Positions 1-5,460 of a DNA stretch of 5,460 nucleotides are shown one piece after another. The position numbers were made by a program, and so were the translations under genes. Source of the DNA: Bacteriovoracaceae bacterium UBA4573. GTDB lineage: Bacteria; Bdellovibrionota; UBA1018; UBA923. The notes under the pieces are model-generated. The model was not told the DNA's origin. It searched no databases and was given only the letters and a program-made list of their open reading frames with translations. The DNA lies in NCBI GenBank assembly GCA_002387735.1, contig DGKJ01000061.1:1-5460 (forward strand), in the 5' to 3' direction. Each line of letters begins with the position of its first letter. The first letter of the stretch is position 1.

Positions 1-363
1 TCCTCTGATTACGACATGTCTCGTTTCGGAGCTGAGGTAGTGCGTTTTTCACCGAGGCAGAGTGACCTGCTAATTTGCGCAGGAACAATCGTCAACAAAA
101 TGGCGCCGGTTTTGCGAAATATATATGATCAAATGTCCGACCCTAAATGGGTTATGGCTTTTGGAGTCTGCACCTCATCTGGGGGAATCTACAATTCCTA
201 TAGCGTGTTGCAGGGAATCGACATGATTATTCCTGTCGATGTCTATATTCCAGGCTGCCCACCCAATCCCGAGGGCGTGATTCACGGATTAATCAAACTA
301 CAAGAACGGATCGCTAGGGGCGATTACAACGATCGCAATCGATTGCAGCAGAGGAGTGTTTGA
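1..363 (+). CDS. nuoB: NADH-quinone oxidoreductase subunit B, 3' part
   Basis: NuoB is the peripheral-arm subunit that carries the terminal [4Fe-4S] cluster N2, the direct electron donor to quinone. The reading frame is open from base 1, so the 5' end (roughly the first third, with the tandem Cys pair that supplies two N2 ligands) lies outside the window. The visible 120 residues hold family signatures: FGAEVVRFSPRQSDLL, the segment AGTIVNKMAP, the third N2 cysteine in GVCTSSGG (codon 169-171), and the fourth in VYIPGCPPNPEG (codon 256-258). The protein ends at TGA 361-363 after a short charged tail, as expected for the family. nuoCD begins 3 nt downstream, so the two are surely cotranscribed. 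The family assignment is near certain. Whether the N-terminal Cys pair is intact cannot be seen here. Confidence 0.97.
   Translation, partial: SSDYDMSRFGAEVVRFSPRQSDLLICAGTIVNKMAPVLRNIYDQMSDPKWVMAFGVCTSSGGIYNSYSVLQGIDMIIPVDVYIPGCPPNPEGVIHGLIKLQERIARGDYNDRNRLQQRSV
351..356 (+). promoter_or_regulatory. Ribosome binding site of nuoCD
   Basis: GAGGAG lies inside the last codons of nuoB and ends 10 nt before the ATG at 367. It supports that ATG as the nuoCD start and suggests that ribosomes finishing nuoB can reinitiate. Confidence 0.7.
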
Positions 364-366
364 TCC

Positions 367-2127
367 ATGGCATACTTTGCCGAAAAAACGAACGCCACAG
401 ATCAGCAACTTGAGCGCATAGTTGCAGCCCAAGGTGCGGCCATTTTAAAAACCGAAAAAGACCGTGCAGGGTGCCCAGTGATTTGGGTGTCCAAAACCAG
501 TTTAATGGTTGTTTTGAAATTTCTAAAAGAAGCAGATGGTCTCGAGTTTAATTTTTTGGCGGATCTCACAGCATACGATGATCTTGGAAGTGGCGAAGAC
601 GGATCTGGAAGGTTTGTCTTAGTTTATAATCTGTTTTCCTTGAGAAATTTGAATCGCATTCGAATTAAGCTGAGACTAAAAGACCAGGAATCCGCGCCTA
701 CGGCAGTACCATTGTGGGCAGCGGCTAATTGGGCGGAGCGCGAAGTTTTCGATTTGTTTGGTATTAAATTTGACGGTCACCCAGATTTACGCCGAATTTT
801 GTTAGATATACGCTGGGAAGGCCACCCTCTTCGAAAAGATTATCCCCTTAGAAAGTATCAATTATTTACCACTCCGGAACAAATTCCAATGGAACTACTT
901 CGACCTGCTCCGGGCGAGGTAAAGTCCGTTGAGGATTCTGATGAAATTTTTGACGACTCGCGCATGTATGTGAATCTGGGCCCTTCACATCCCGCCACTC
1001 ACGGCACGTTAAGAGTGATGGCTCGTTTGAACGGCGAAACGATTGAAAAATCCATAAGTGAAATGGGTTATTTACATCGGGCTAAAGAAAAAATTGCCGA
1101 AAGTACCACGTACCACAAATTTATTCCTCACACCGACCGCATGAACTACTGCTCGGCACTAGCGAACAATGTTGTATACACAATGGGTGTTGAGCGATTA
1201 ATGGGGCTCGAAATTCCTGAACGCGCAAAATACATTCGAACTATTTGCGTGGAAATTGCTCGCATAATAGACCATCTAATTTGTGTAGGTATTAATGCAG
1301 TCGATCTAGGTGCGTTTTCTTTTTTTCTTTATGGGTTTCACCAGCGCGAAGAGGCCTATACCTTAATTGAAATGCTTTGTGGTGCACGCCTGACAACCAG
1401 TTACACGCGCGTGGGTGGGCTTGCAATTGAACCCCCGCCCGAGTTTTTACCGGCATTAAAAAAGTGGATCGAAAATTTCGAACCAGTGATTGCTGAGATG
1501 GATAAGCTGTTGACCACCAATAAGATTTGGATGGATCGAACAGTGGGAATAGGCGCTTTTTCAAAAGAACAAGCACTAGCCTACTCTTTTACGGGCCCCT
1601 GCGCTCGAGCGAGCAATATCAATATCGATTTGCGACGAGACCAGCCCGAGCCGTTGCTTAAATACGACGCGGTATCTTTTGACGTTCCGATTGGCCGTAA
1701 TGGCGACGTTTATGATCGTTACTTGATTCGCATGGAAGAGATTCGTCAAAGCGTCAGCATATTGAAGCAATTAGTAGAAAAATGCCCGACTACGGGAAGC
1801 GTGTGGGTGGACGACAAGCGTGTTGTTATTCCTCCGAAAGAGCGAGTACACAACTCGATGGAAGCTTTAATTCATCACTTTAAATTTTTCATGGAAGGTT
1901 TCGACGTTCCACCGGGAGAGGCCTACACCTGCATTGAAGGCCCTAATGGCGAAGTAGGTTTTTATATTCAAAGCAAGGGCGGTCCGCGTCCGTGGCGCAC
2001 GCGTGTTCGATCACCGTCGTTTTGGATGTATCAAAGTTTAGACCCAATGATTAAAGGCCAAAAAATCGCAGATATGGTCGCATCTTTGGGAAGTATCAAC
2101 ATCATCGCGGGTGAGCTCGATCGTTGA
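367..2127 (+). CDS. nuoCD: Fused NADH-quinone oxidoreductase subunit C/D
   Basis: This is a single 586-aa protein joining the 30-kDa (NuoC) and 49-kDa (NuoD) subunits of the complex I connecting module; E. coli NuoCD is about 600 aa. Residues 1-160 are NuoC, ending in the signature EREVFDLFGIKFDGHPDLRR (124-143) followed by GHPLRKDYP (152-160). A linker of about 40 residues (161-200) leads to NuoD (about 200-586), which opens with NLGPSHPATHG (203-213) and ends normally at GSINIIAGELDR. Aligned without gaps to the known quinone site, His212, Tyr261 and Asp313 correspond to Thermus Nqo4 His38 and Tyr87 and to the aspartate that partners the histidine. The nickel-binding Cys motifs of the related [NiFe]-hydrogenase large subunits are absent, so this is a true complex I subunit. 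The frame is continuous across the junction, so the fusion is real within this sequence. Unusual residues include Asn260 before the quinone Tyr and Asn417 in RASN, where RASG or RATG is usual. Confidence 0.98.
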   Translation: MAYFAEKTNATDQQLERIVAAQGAAILKTEKDRAGCPVIWVSKTSLMVVLKFLKEADGLEFNFLADLTAYDDLGSGEDGSGRFVLVYNLFSLRNLNRIRIKLRLKDQESAPTAVPLWAAANWAEREVFDLFGIKFDGHPDLRRILLDIRWEGHPLRKDYPLRKYQLFTTPEQIPMELLRPAPGEVKSVEDSDEIFDDSRMYVNLGPSHPATHGTLRVMARLNGETIEKSISEMGYLHRAKEKIAESTTYHKFIPHTDRMNYCSALANNVVYTMGVERLMGLEIPERAKYIRTICVEIARIIDHLICVGINAVDLGAFSFFLYGFHQREEAYTLIEMLCGARLTTSYTRVGGLAIEPPPEFLPALKKWIENFEPVIAEMDKLLTTNKIWMDRTVGIGAFSKEQALAYSFTGPCARASNINIDLRRDQPEPLLKYDAVSFDVPIGRNGDVYDRYLIRMEEIRQSVSILKQLVEKCPTTGSVWVDDKRVVIPPKERVHNSMEALIHHFKFFMEGFDVPPGEAYTCIEGPNGEVGFYIQSKGGPRPWRTRVRSPSFWMYQSLDPMIKGQKIADMVASLGSINIIAGELDR

Positions 2128-2129
2128 TC

Positions 2130-2133
2130 GGAG
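2130..2133 (+). promoter_or_regulatory. Ribosome binding site deciding the nuoE start
   Basis: GGAG sits 8 nt upstream of the ATG at 2142, which is ideal spacing. It lies downstream of the in-frame TTG at 2124, so it cannot serve that codon. This favours 2142 as the nuoE start. Confidence 0.7.
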
Positions 2134-2141
2134 TGCAAAGT

Positions 2142-2615
2142 ATGAAGAAACAATTGTCCGACAAATTTTACAAAGAAATAGACAGGCTTCGCCCTCGCTA
2201 CCCTACCAATCAGGCGTTATTATTGCCGGCATTGCACTTAGCACAAGATGAGTTGGGTTGGGTGTCTGGTGACACGATGGACGAAATTGCAGCAGCCATC
2301 GATATACCGCCTCCCGTTGTGCGCGAGGTAATCACTTTTTATACGATGTACAACCTCAAGCCAGTTGGAAACTATCATCTCCAAGTCTGCACTAATATTT
2401 CCTGTGCACTTATGGGCGCCGAAAAACTACTTGAACATTGCGAAAAGAAGCTCGGAATTCAGGCCGGCGAGACCACTCGCGACAATAAGTTCACAATTAC
2501 CGAGGTAGAGTGTCTCGGTGCATGTGGAACCGCCCCGTGTGTTCAGATCAATAAAGACTATTATGAAGATCTGACTACCGAAAAAATGGACCGAATCCTG
2601 AGTGAGCTAAAATAA
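2142..2615 (+). CDS. nuoE: NADH-quinone oxidoreductase subunit E (24-kDa [2Fe-2S] protein)
   Basis: NuoE is the thioredoxin-fold [2Fe-2S] subunit of the NADH-dehydrogenase module. It binds NuoF and carries cluster N1a next to FMN. The ATG at 2142 gives 157 aa, close to the family norm of 155-180. Residues 1-75 form the helical N-terminal part, with RYPTNQALLLPAL (19-31) and the conserved VREVITFYTMY (60-70). The C-terminal part has the four cluster cysteines as C83-x4-C88 (VCTNISC) and C124-x3-C128 (ECLGACGTAPC). An in-frame TTG at 2124 would add six residues and overlap the nuoCD stop, but GGAG at 2130-2133 is placed for 2142. The gene starts 14 nt after nuoCD and ends 14 nt before nuoF. The same fold occurs in HoxE and formate dehydrogenase gamma subunits, but the surrounding nuo genes settle the identity. 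Confidence 0.97.
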   Translation: MKKQLSDKFYKEIDRLRPRYPTNQALLLPALHLAQDELGWVSGDTMDEIAAAIDIPPPVVREVITFYTMYNLKPVGNYHLQVCTNISCALMGAEKLLEHCEKKLGIQAGETTRDNKFTITEVECLGACGTAPCVQINKDYYEDLTTEKMDRILSELK

Positions 2616-2618
2616 GGA
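2614..2618 (+). promoter_or_regulatory. Ribosome binding site of nuoF
   Basis: AAGGA overlaps the nuoE stop codon (TAA 2613-2615) and ends 11 nt before the nuoF ATG at 2630. Spacing is slightly long but workable, and it places nuoF initiation right at nuoE termination. Confidence 0.6.
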
Positions 2619-2629
2619 TGGTTTCTTAA

Positions 2630-3898
2630 ATGGCAGAAAAAATCGTCTCGAAATATTTTTATAATAAAGAAGCCGCGGCTTTGAGTTTTTACCAGAAAGA
2701 CGGCGGATACTCGGCGGCTAAAAAAGCGCTGGGCATGGCTGTGGACGATGTCATCGCAGAAGTAAAAAAATCCAATCTTCGTGGACGGGGTGGCGCAGGA
2801 TTTCCTACCGGTATGAAGTGGAGTTTTATTCCAAAAGATTCAAAAGCCCCAAAGTACCTTGTTTGCAATTGCGACGAATCTGAGCCCGGGACTTTTAAGG
2901 ACAGAGCGATTATCACCTACTCCCCTCATATGTTGATCGAAGGAATGCTGATTGGGGCTCACGCGATCGGGGCTCATGTTGGCTATATTTATATTCGAGG
3001 AGAATATGTTCGGGAGGCTGAGTTTTTAGAACATGCGATAGACGAAGCTTACAAAGCGGGAATTTTAGGAAAGAACGCCATGGGCTCGGGCTTTAAGTTT
3101 GATCTTTACGTTCATCGAGGTGCCGGAGCTTATATTTGTGGTGAGGAAACCGGATTATTAAACAGCCTCGAAGGGAAAAGGGGCGAGCCGAGAGTAAAAC
3201 CGCCATTTCCGGCTATTAAAGGTGCGTTTGGTGGTCCAACTATTGTTAACAATGTTGAAACATTGGCGGCGATTCCTTGGATCATTAACAATGGGGGCGA
3301 GGCCTACGCAAAAATGGGTAAATTCCCCAATAGCGGTGGGACCCGGCTTTACTGTGTGAGTGGACACGTAAACAAACCGGGGCTCTACGAATTCCCTTGT
3401 GGCGCAGTCACTTTACGAGAGCTGATCTACGAACATTGTGGTGGCATTCGAGATAACCGAAAACTCAAAGCAGTAATTCCGGGCGGATCGTCGGCGCCAG
3501 TATTGGCCGCACACGAAATCGACATTCCACTAGACGTAGAGCCAATGGCTAAAGCGGGCACCATGCTCGGGTCGTGCGGTGTAATTGTTATCGATGATTC
3601 ATGGTGTGCGGTAAAAATTATCAAACGAGTGACCCACTTTTATGCACACGAATCCTGTGGTCAGTGCACGCCGTGCCGTGAGGGCACGCGTTGGATGGAA
3701 GATGTATTGCACCGTATCGAAGATGGACATGGGAAAATGTCTGACCTCGATCTGCTTTTAAACGTAGCGGACAATATTAACGGAAAAACGCTTTGTGCAC
3801 TGGGAGACGCTGCTGCCGGACCAGTATTAAGTTTTGTGAAAAAATTCCGGCATGAATTTGAAGCGCACATTAAGGGTGGAAAATGCCTAAATGCATAA
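2630..3898 (+). CDS. nuoF: NADH-quinone oxidoreductase subunit F (NADH- and FMN-binding)
   Basis: NuoF is the 51-kDa subunit where NADH is oxidised. It binds FMN and cluster N3 ([4Fe-4S]) and passes electrons to NuoG. The 422-aa length fits the family (about 420-450). The FMN/NADH-binding fold shows the glycine loop GRGGAGFPTGMKW (52-64), then CNCDESEPGTFKDR (79-92), and GAGAYICGEETGLLNSLEGK (164-183), with GEPRVKPPFPA after it. GGPTIVNNVETLA (201-213) follows. A ubiquitin-like SLBB region covers about 240-330. The N3 ligands are C343, C346 and C349 in ESCGQCTPCREG, plus C389 in TLCALGDAA. No key residue is missing. The start ATG is preceded by AAGGA, and the last 16 nt overlap nuoG. HoxF and formate dehydrogenase beta subunits share this fold but usually carry extra N- or C-terminal domains, which are absent here. 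Confidence 0.98.
   Translation: MAEKIVSKYFYNKEAAALSFYQKDGGYSAAKKALGMAVDDVIAEVKKSNLRGRGGAGFPTGMKWSFIPKDSKAPKYLVCNCDESEPGTFKDRAIITYSPHMLIEGMLIGAHAIGAHVGYIYIRGEYVREAEFLEHAIDEAYKAGILGKNAMGSGFKFDLYVHRGAGAYICGEETGLLNSLEGKRGEPRVKPPFPAIKGAFGGPTIVNNVETLAAIPWIINNGGEAYAKMGKFPNSGGTRLYCVSGHVNKPGLYEFPCGAVTLRELIYEHCGGIRDNRKLKAVIPGGSSAPVLAAHEIDIPLDVEPMAKAGTMLGSCGVIVIDDSWCAVKIIKRVTHFYAHESCGQCTPCREGTRWMEDVLHRIEDGHGKMSDLDLLLNVADNINGKTLCALGDAAAGPVLSFVKKFRHEFEAHIKGGKCLNA
3872..3876 (+). promoter_or_regulatory. Ribosome binding site of nuoG
   Basis: AAGGG within the end of nuoF lies 6 nt before the ATG at 3883; the nearby GGTGGA (3875-3880) could also contribute. It supports the start that overlaps nuoF by 16 nt. 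Confidence 0.6.
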
Positions 3899-5298
3899 TT
3901 GACAGCAAAGAATATGAGTTTAAGGCCGGTGAAACGGTTATTCAAATTGCCGATCGAAATGGTGTCGACATTCCGAGATTTTGTTATCACCCGGCGCTCA
4001 CCGTAGTGGCCCAGTGCAGAATGTGCGCAGTCGAAGTTGATAAAATGGGAAAACTTCAAACAGCCTGTTCATTGCCCGCAACCGACGGCATGGTTGTTCA
4101 TACTAAGTCTGAAAAGGTTAAGCAGGCTCAGGCCTCAGTAATGGAGTTTTTACTTATCAATCACCCGCTCGACTGCCCAGTTTGTGATGAGGCCGGAGAG
4201 TGTCAGCTTCAAGATTATAGCTTTTCGTACGGAGCACCCGATTCTCGATACGATGAAATGCGGCGTACGTACATGGACCTTGATATGGGGTCGGTCATTA
4301 AGAAGAATATGAACCGCTGCATTCACTGCACTCGTTGTATTCGATTTTGCGACGAAGTCGGCGGATATCGTGAAATGGTAGCTTTAAAGCGGGGTAATTC
4401 TACAGAGATTGTTACTGTTGATGGGGCTCCGCTACAAACGCAATATGCCGGTAATTTAGCGGATATCTGCCCGACGGGTTCGCTTACACTTAAAGATTTT
4501 CGATTTAAAAAACGAGCCTGGTTTTTAAAGAAAACCCCCAGTGTATGCGAAGGCTGTTCTCAAGGTTGTAACATCGAAGTTCATCAAGAAAATAATGTCG
4601 TGTATCGCACTCACCCGCGGGAAAACATGGATATTAATAAGTGGTGGATCTGCGATGAAGGCCGATTTCTATTTCACTACGTACACTCGGAAGAGCGCGT
4701 ATTAAATCCCTCAGTACGAGACGGTACGTCGGCGTTGGAAAAAATGGACTGGTACGACGCAGTCGAGAAAGTTTCTCCAAAAATAAAAGGCAAAGCACTC
4801 GTTTTAGTGGGCTCGGATCTCACGCAAGAAGAGATTCAAGCAATTCAACAATTTGCCGCCTCTAAGTTACAAACGACCGCAGTTTATCACTACGGAACCG
4901 AAAATATTTTAAAGGCCGCCGATGACACTGAAGAAGATAAAATCCTAAGGCGCACCAGTAAAACGAGTAACCTGCACGGGGCAGAAAAGCTGGGTCTAAA
5001 ACCCTGGAAATCAGCCGACCATAACAGCGGAGAATTTGATTGTGCGTTAGTGTTTCGAGGTGGCAGGGCGATGGTCTTGAATCAGCTTCGAAAATGCGTA
5101 AAGGGCGCAATCGTCGGCGTAGGTGTGTTTAATTCAGGAGCTGTTGACAGTTACGACGCCGTGTTGCCCGGTCTGTCTTTTGTAGAAAAAAGCGGAACCA
5201 TCGTTAATTGGCAGGGAAAAGAACAACGCCTGAATCAGTCAATCGCGCCGCTCGGTGAGTCGAAGTCGATCACTGATATTTTGCAACTATTGAGGTAA
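3883..5298 (+). CDS. nuoG: NADH-quinone oxidoreductase subunit G, compact form
   Basis: NuoG is the Fe-S wire of the peripheral arm. Four cluster motifs are complete. N1b [2Fe-2S] has C34, C45, C48 and C62. N5 has H94, C98, C101 and C107 (His-x3-Cys-x2-Cys-x5-Cys). N4 has C146, C149, C152 and C196. The off-path cluster N7 has C222-x2-C225-x3-C229-x27-C257. N7 is absent from mitochondrial and many bacterial homologues. After residue 257 only 214 residues remain, against about 645 in E. coli NuoG (908 aa) and over 500 in Thermus Nqo3 (783 aa). This remnant of the molybdopterin-oxidoreductase-like domain is shortened internally rather than cut off: it keeps SNLHGAEKLGL (362-372), and near the end VLPGLSFVEKSGTIVNWQGK (427-446), a motif typical of the distal part of that domain. 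The domain binds no molybdopterin in complex I, so electron transfer should not be affected. The start overlaps nuoF by 16 nt. Confidence 0.96.
   Translation: MPKCIIDSKEYEFKAGETVIQIADRNGVDIPRFCYHPALTVVAQCRMCAVEVDKMGKLQTACSLPATDGMVVHTKSEKVKQAQASVMEFLLINHPLDCPVCDEAGECQLQDYSFSYGAPDSRYDEMRRTYMDLDMGSVIKKNMNRCIHCTRCIRFCDEVGGYREMVALKRGNSTEIVTVDGAPLQTQYAGNLADICPTGSLTLKDFRFKKRAWFLKKTPSVCEGCSQGCNIEVHQENNVVYRTHPRENMDINKWWICDEGRFLFHYVHSEERVLNPSVRDGTSALEKMDWYDAVEKVSPKIKGKALVLVGSDLTQEEIQAIQQFAASKLQTTAVYHYGTENILKAADDTEEDKILRRTSKTSNLHGAEKLGLKPWKSADHNSGEFDCALVFRGGRAMVLNQLRKCVKGAIVGVGVFNSGAVDSYDAVLPGLSFVEKSGTIVNWQGKEQRLNQSIAPLGESKSITDILQLLR
5292..5295 (+). promoter_or_regulatory. Ribosome binding site of nuoH
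   Basis: GAGG lies in the last codons of nuoG, just before its TAA, and ends 5 nt before the GTG at 5301. The in-frame ATG at 5325 has no comparable site, so this supports the GTG start. Confidence 0.6.
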
Positions 5299-5300
5299 AC

Positions 5301-5460
5301 GTGGATAGATTTGAGTGGATCGCAATGGGAGTTAAGACCGGCCTCGTAGTCTTGGTCATGCTTCAGGTTGTGCCGATCATGGTTTGGATCGAAAGACGCG
5401 GATCGGCTTTGATGCAAAATCGACTCGGACCAAACCGAGTTGGTCCCCTGGGTCTATTAC
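5301..5460 (+). CDS. nuoH: NADH-quinone oxidoreductase subunit H, 5' part
   Basis: NuoH is the membrane subunit that docks the peripheral arm and forms the inner part of the quinone chamber. The 53 visible codons start at GTG 5301, 2 nt after the nuoG stop, and run off the window edge; a full NuoH has about 320-350 residues. Residues 8-30 form the first transmembrane helix (hydrophobic, with VVLVMLQVVPIMVWI at 16-30). The family signature follows: ERRGSALMQNRLGPNRVGP (31-49). Glu31, Arg32 and Arg41 align with E. coli Glu36, Arg37 and Arg46. An alternative ATG at 5325 would remove eight residues and cut into the first helix, and it lacks a good ribosome binding site, so GTG is preferred. The segment before the helix is short (about 7 residues). 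Confidence 0.95.
   Translation, partial: MDRFEWIAMGVKTGLVVLVMLQVVPIMVWIERRGSALMQNRLGPNRVGPLGLL

Noticed and set aside
335..346. Perfect 12-bp palindrome GCAATCGATTGC just upstream of the nuoCD ribosome binding site
   Set aside because: About one perfect 12-bp palindrome is expected by chance in a window of this length. It lies in nuoB coding sequence and I see no second copy, so there is no support for an operator.
1292..1770. Two minus-strand open frames (1292-1576 and 1576-1770) antisense to nuoCD
   Set aside because: They lie wholly inside the conserved NuoD domain, resemble no family I recognise, and have no convincing ribosome binding context. They are shadows of the real gene.
2118..2130. 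Short hairpin CGATC-GTT-GATCG over the nuoCD stop, touching the nuoE ribosome binding site
   Set aside because: The stem is only 5 bp with a 3-nt loop and no U tract, too weak for a terminator. Any effect on nuoE translation would be small and cannot be judged from one sequence.
3661..4059. 132-aa minus-strand open frame across the nuoF-nuoG junction
   Set aside because: It is antisense to the N3 cysteine region of NuoF and the start of NuoG, both of which are well-conserved coding regions. The translation is low-complexity and unrecognisable.
367..5298. Possibility that this is a bidirectional hydrogenase, formate dehydrogenase or group 4 hydrogenase cluster instead of complex I
   Set aside because: NuoD lacks the paired Cys motifs that bind nickel, NuoG carries the full complex I cluster set, NuoH follows directly, and the gene order is the standard nuo order.
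5235..5417. 60-aa minus-strand open frame spanning the end of nuoG and start of nuoH
   Set aside because: Both plus-strand genes here have clear family motifs, and the antisense product has no recognisable feature.
1..5460. A previously undescribed system hidden in the window
   Set aside because: Virtually every base belongs to canonical nuo genes with recognisable motifs. No unassigned gene, insertion, repeat or non-coding space remains to host another system.

Overview
This window is the middle of a respiratory complex I operon (type I NADH:quinone oxidoreductase, nuo). All genes lie on the plus strand in the order nuoB (3' part), nuoCD, nuoE, nuoF, nuoG, nuoH (5' part). Every base except a few very short intergenic gaps (2 to 14 nt) is coding. 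I saw no promoter, terminator, RNA gene, mobile element, repeat family or CRISPR array, and no stretch above 20 nt without a gene.

Layout: the end of nuoB runs to 363. The fused nuoCD (586 aa) follows 3 nt later. nuoE (157 aa from its ATG) starts 14 nt after nuoCD, and nuoF (422 aa) starts 14 nt after nuoE. nuoG (471 aa) overlaps the end of nuoF by 16 nt. nuoH starts at a GTG 2 nt after nuoG and runs off the right edge. Each internal start has a recognisable purine-rich ribosome binding site. The tight packing indicates one transcript whose promoter lies to the left of the window, presumably ahead of nuoA.

How the genes work together: NuoF takes hydride from NADH onto FMN. Electrons then pass along Fe-S clusters in NuoE, NuoF and NuoG to cluster N2 in NuoB. 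Quinone is reduced in a cavity formed by NuoB, the NuoD part of NuoCD, and NuoH. NuoH is the membrane subunit that links this cavity to the proton pumps, which should be encoded downstream (nuoI to nuoN, not in the window). The cluster-ligand and quinone-site residues that can be checked in the visible sequence are present, so the enzyme looks functional.

Organism: a bacterium with moderate GC (estimated by eye, mid to upper 40s percent) and a full NADH-dehydrogenase module. The gene order and the NuoC-NuoD fusion match the enterobacterial arrangement. However, NuoG is about half the length of the E. coli protein and many NuoD residues differ, so a close relative of E. coli is unlikely. A Bdellovibrionota-like or delta-proteobacterial-type host is a guess only.

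I found no previously undescribed system. The most notable points are the compact NuoG, which keeps all four cluster motifs including the optional N7, the fused NuoCD, and a few unusual residues near the NuoD quinone cavity.
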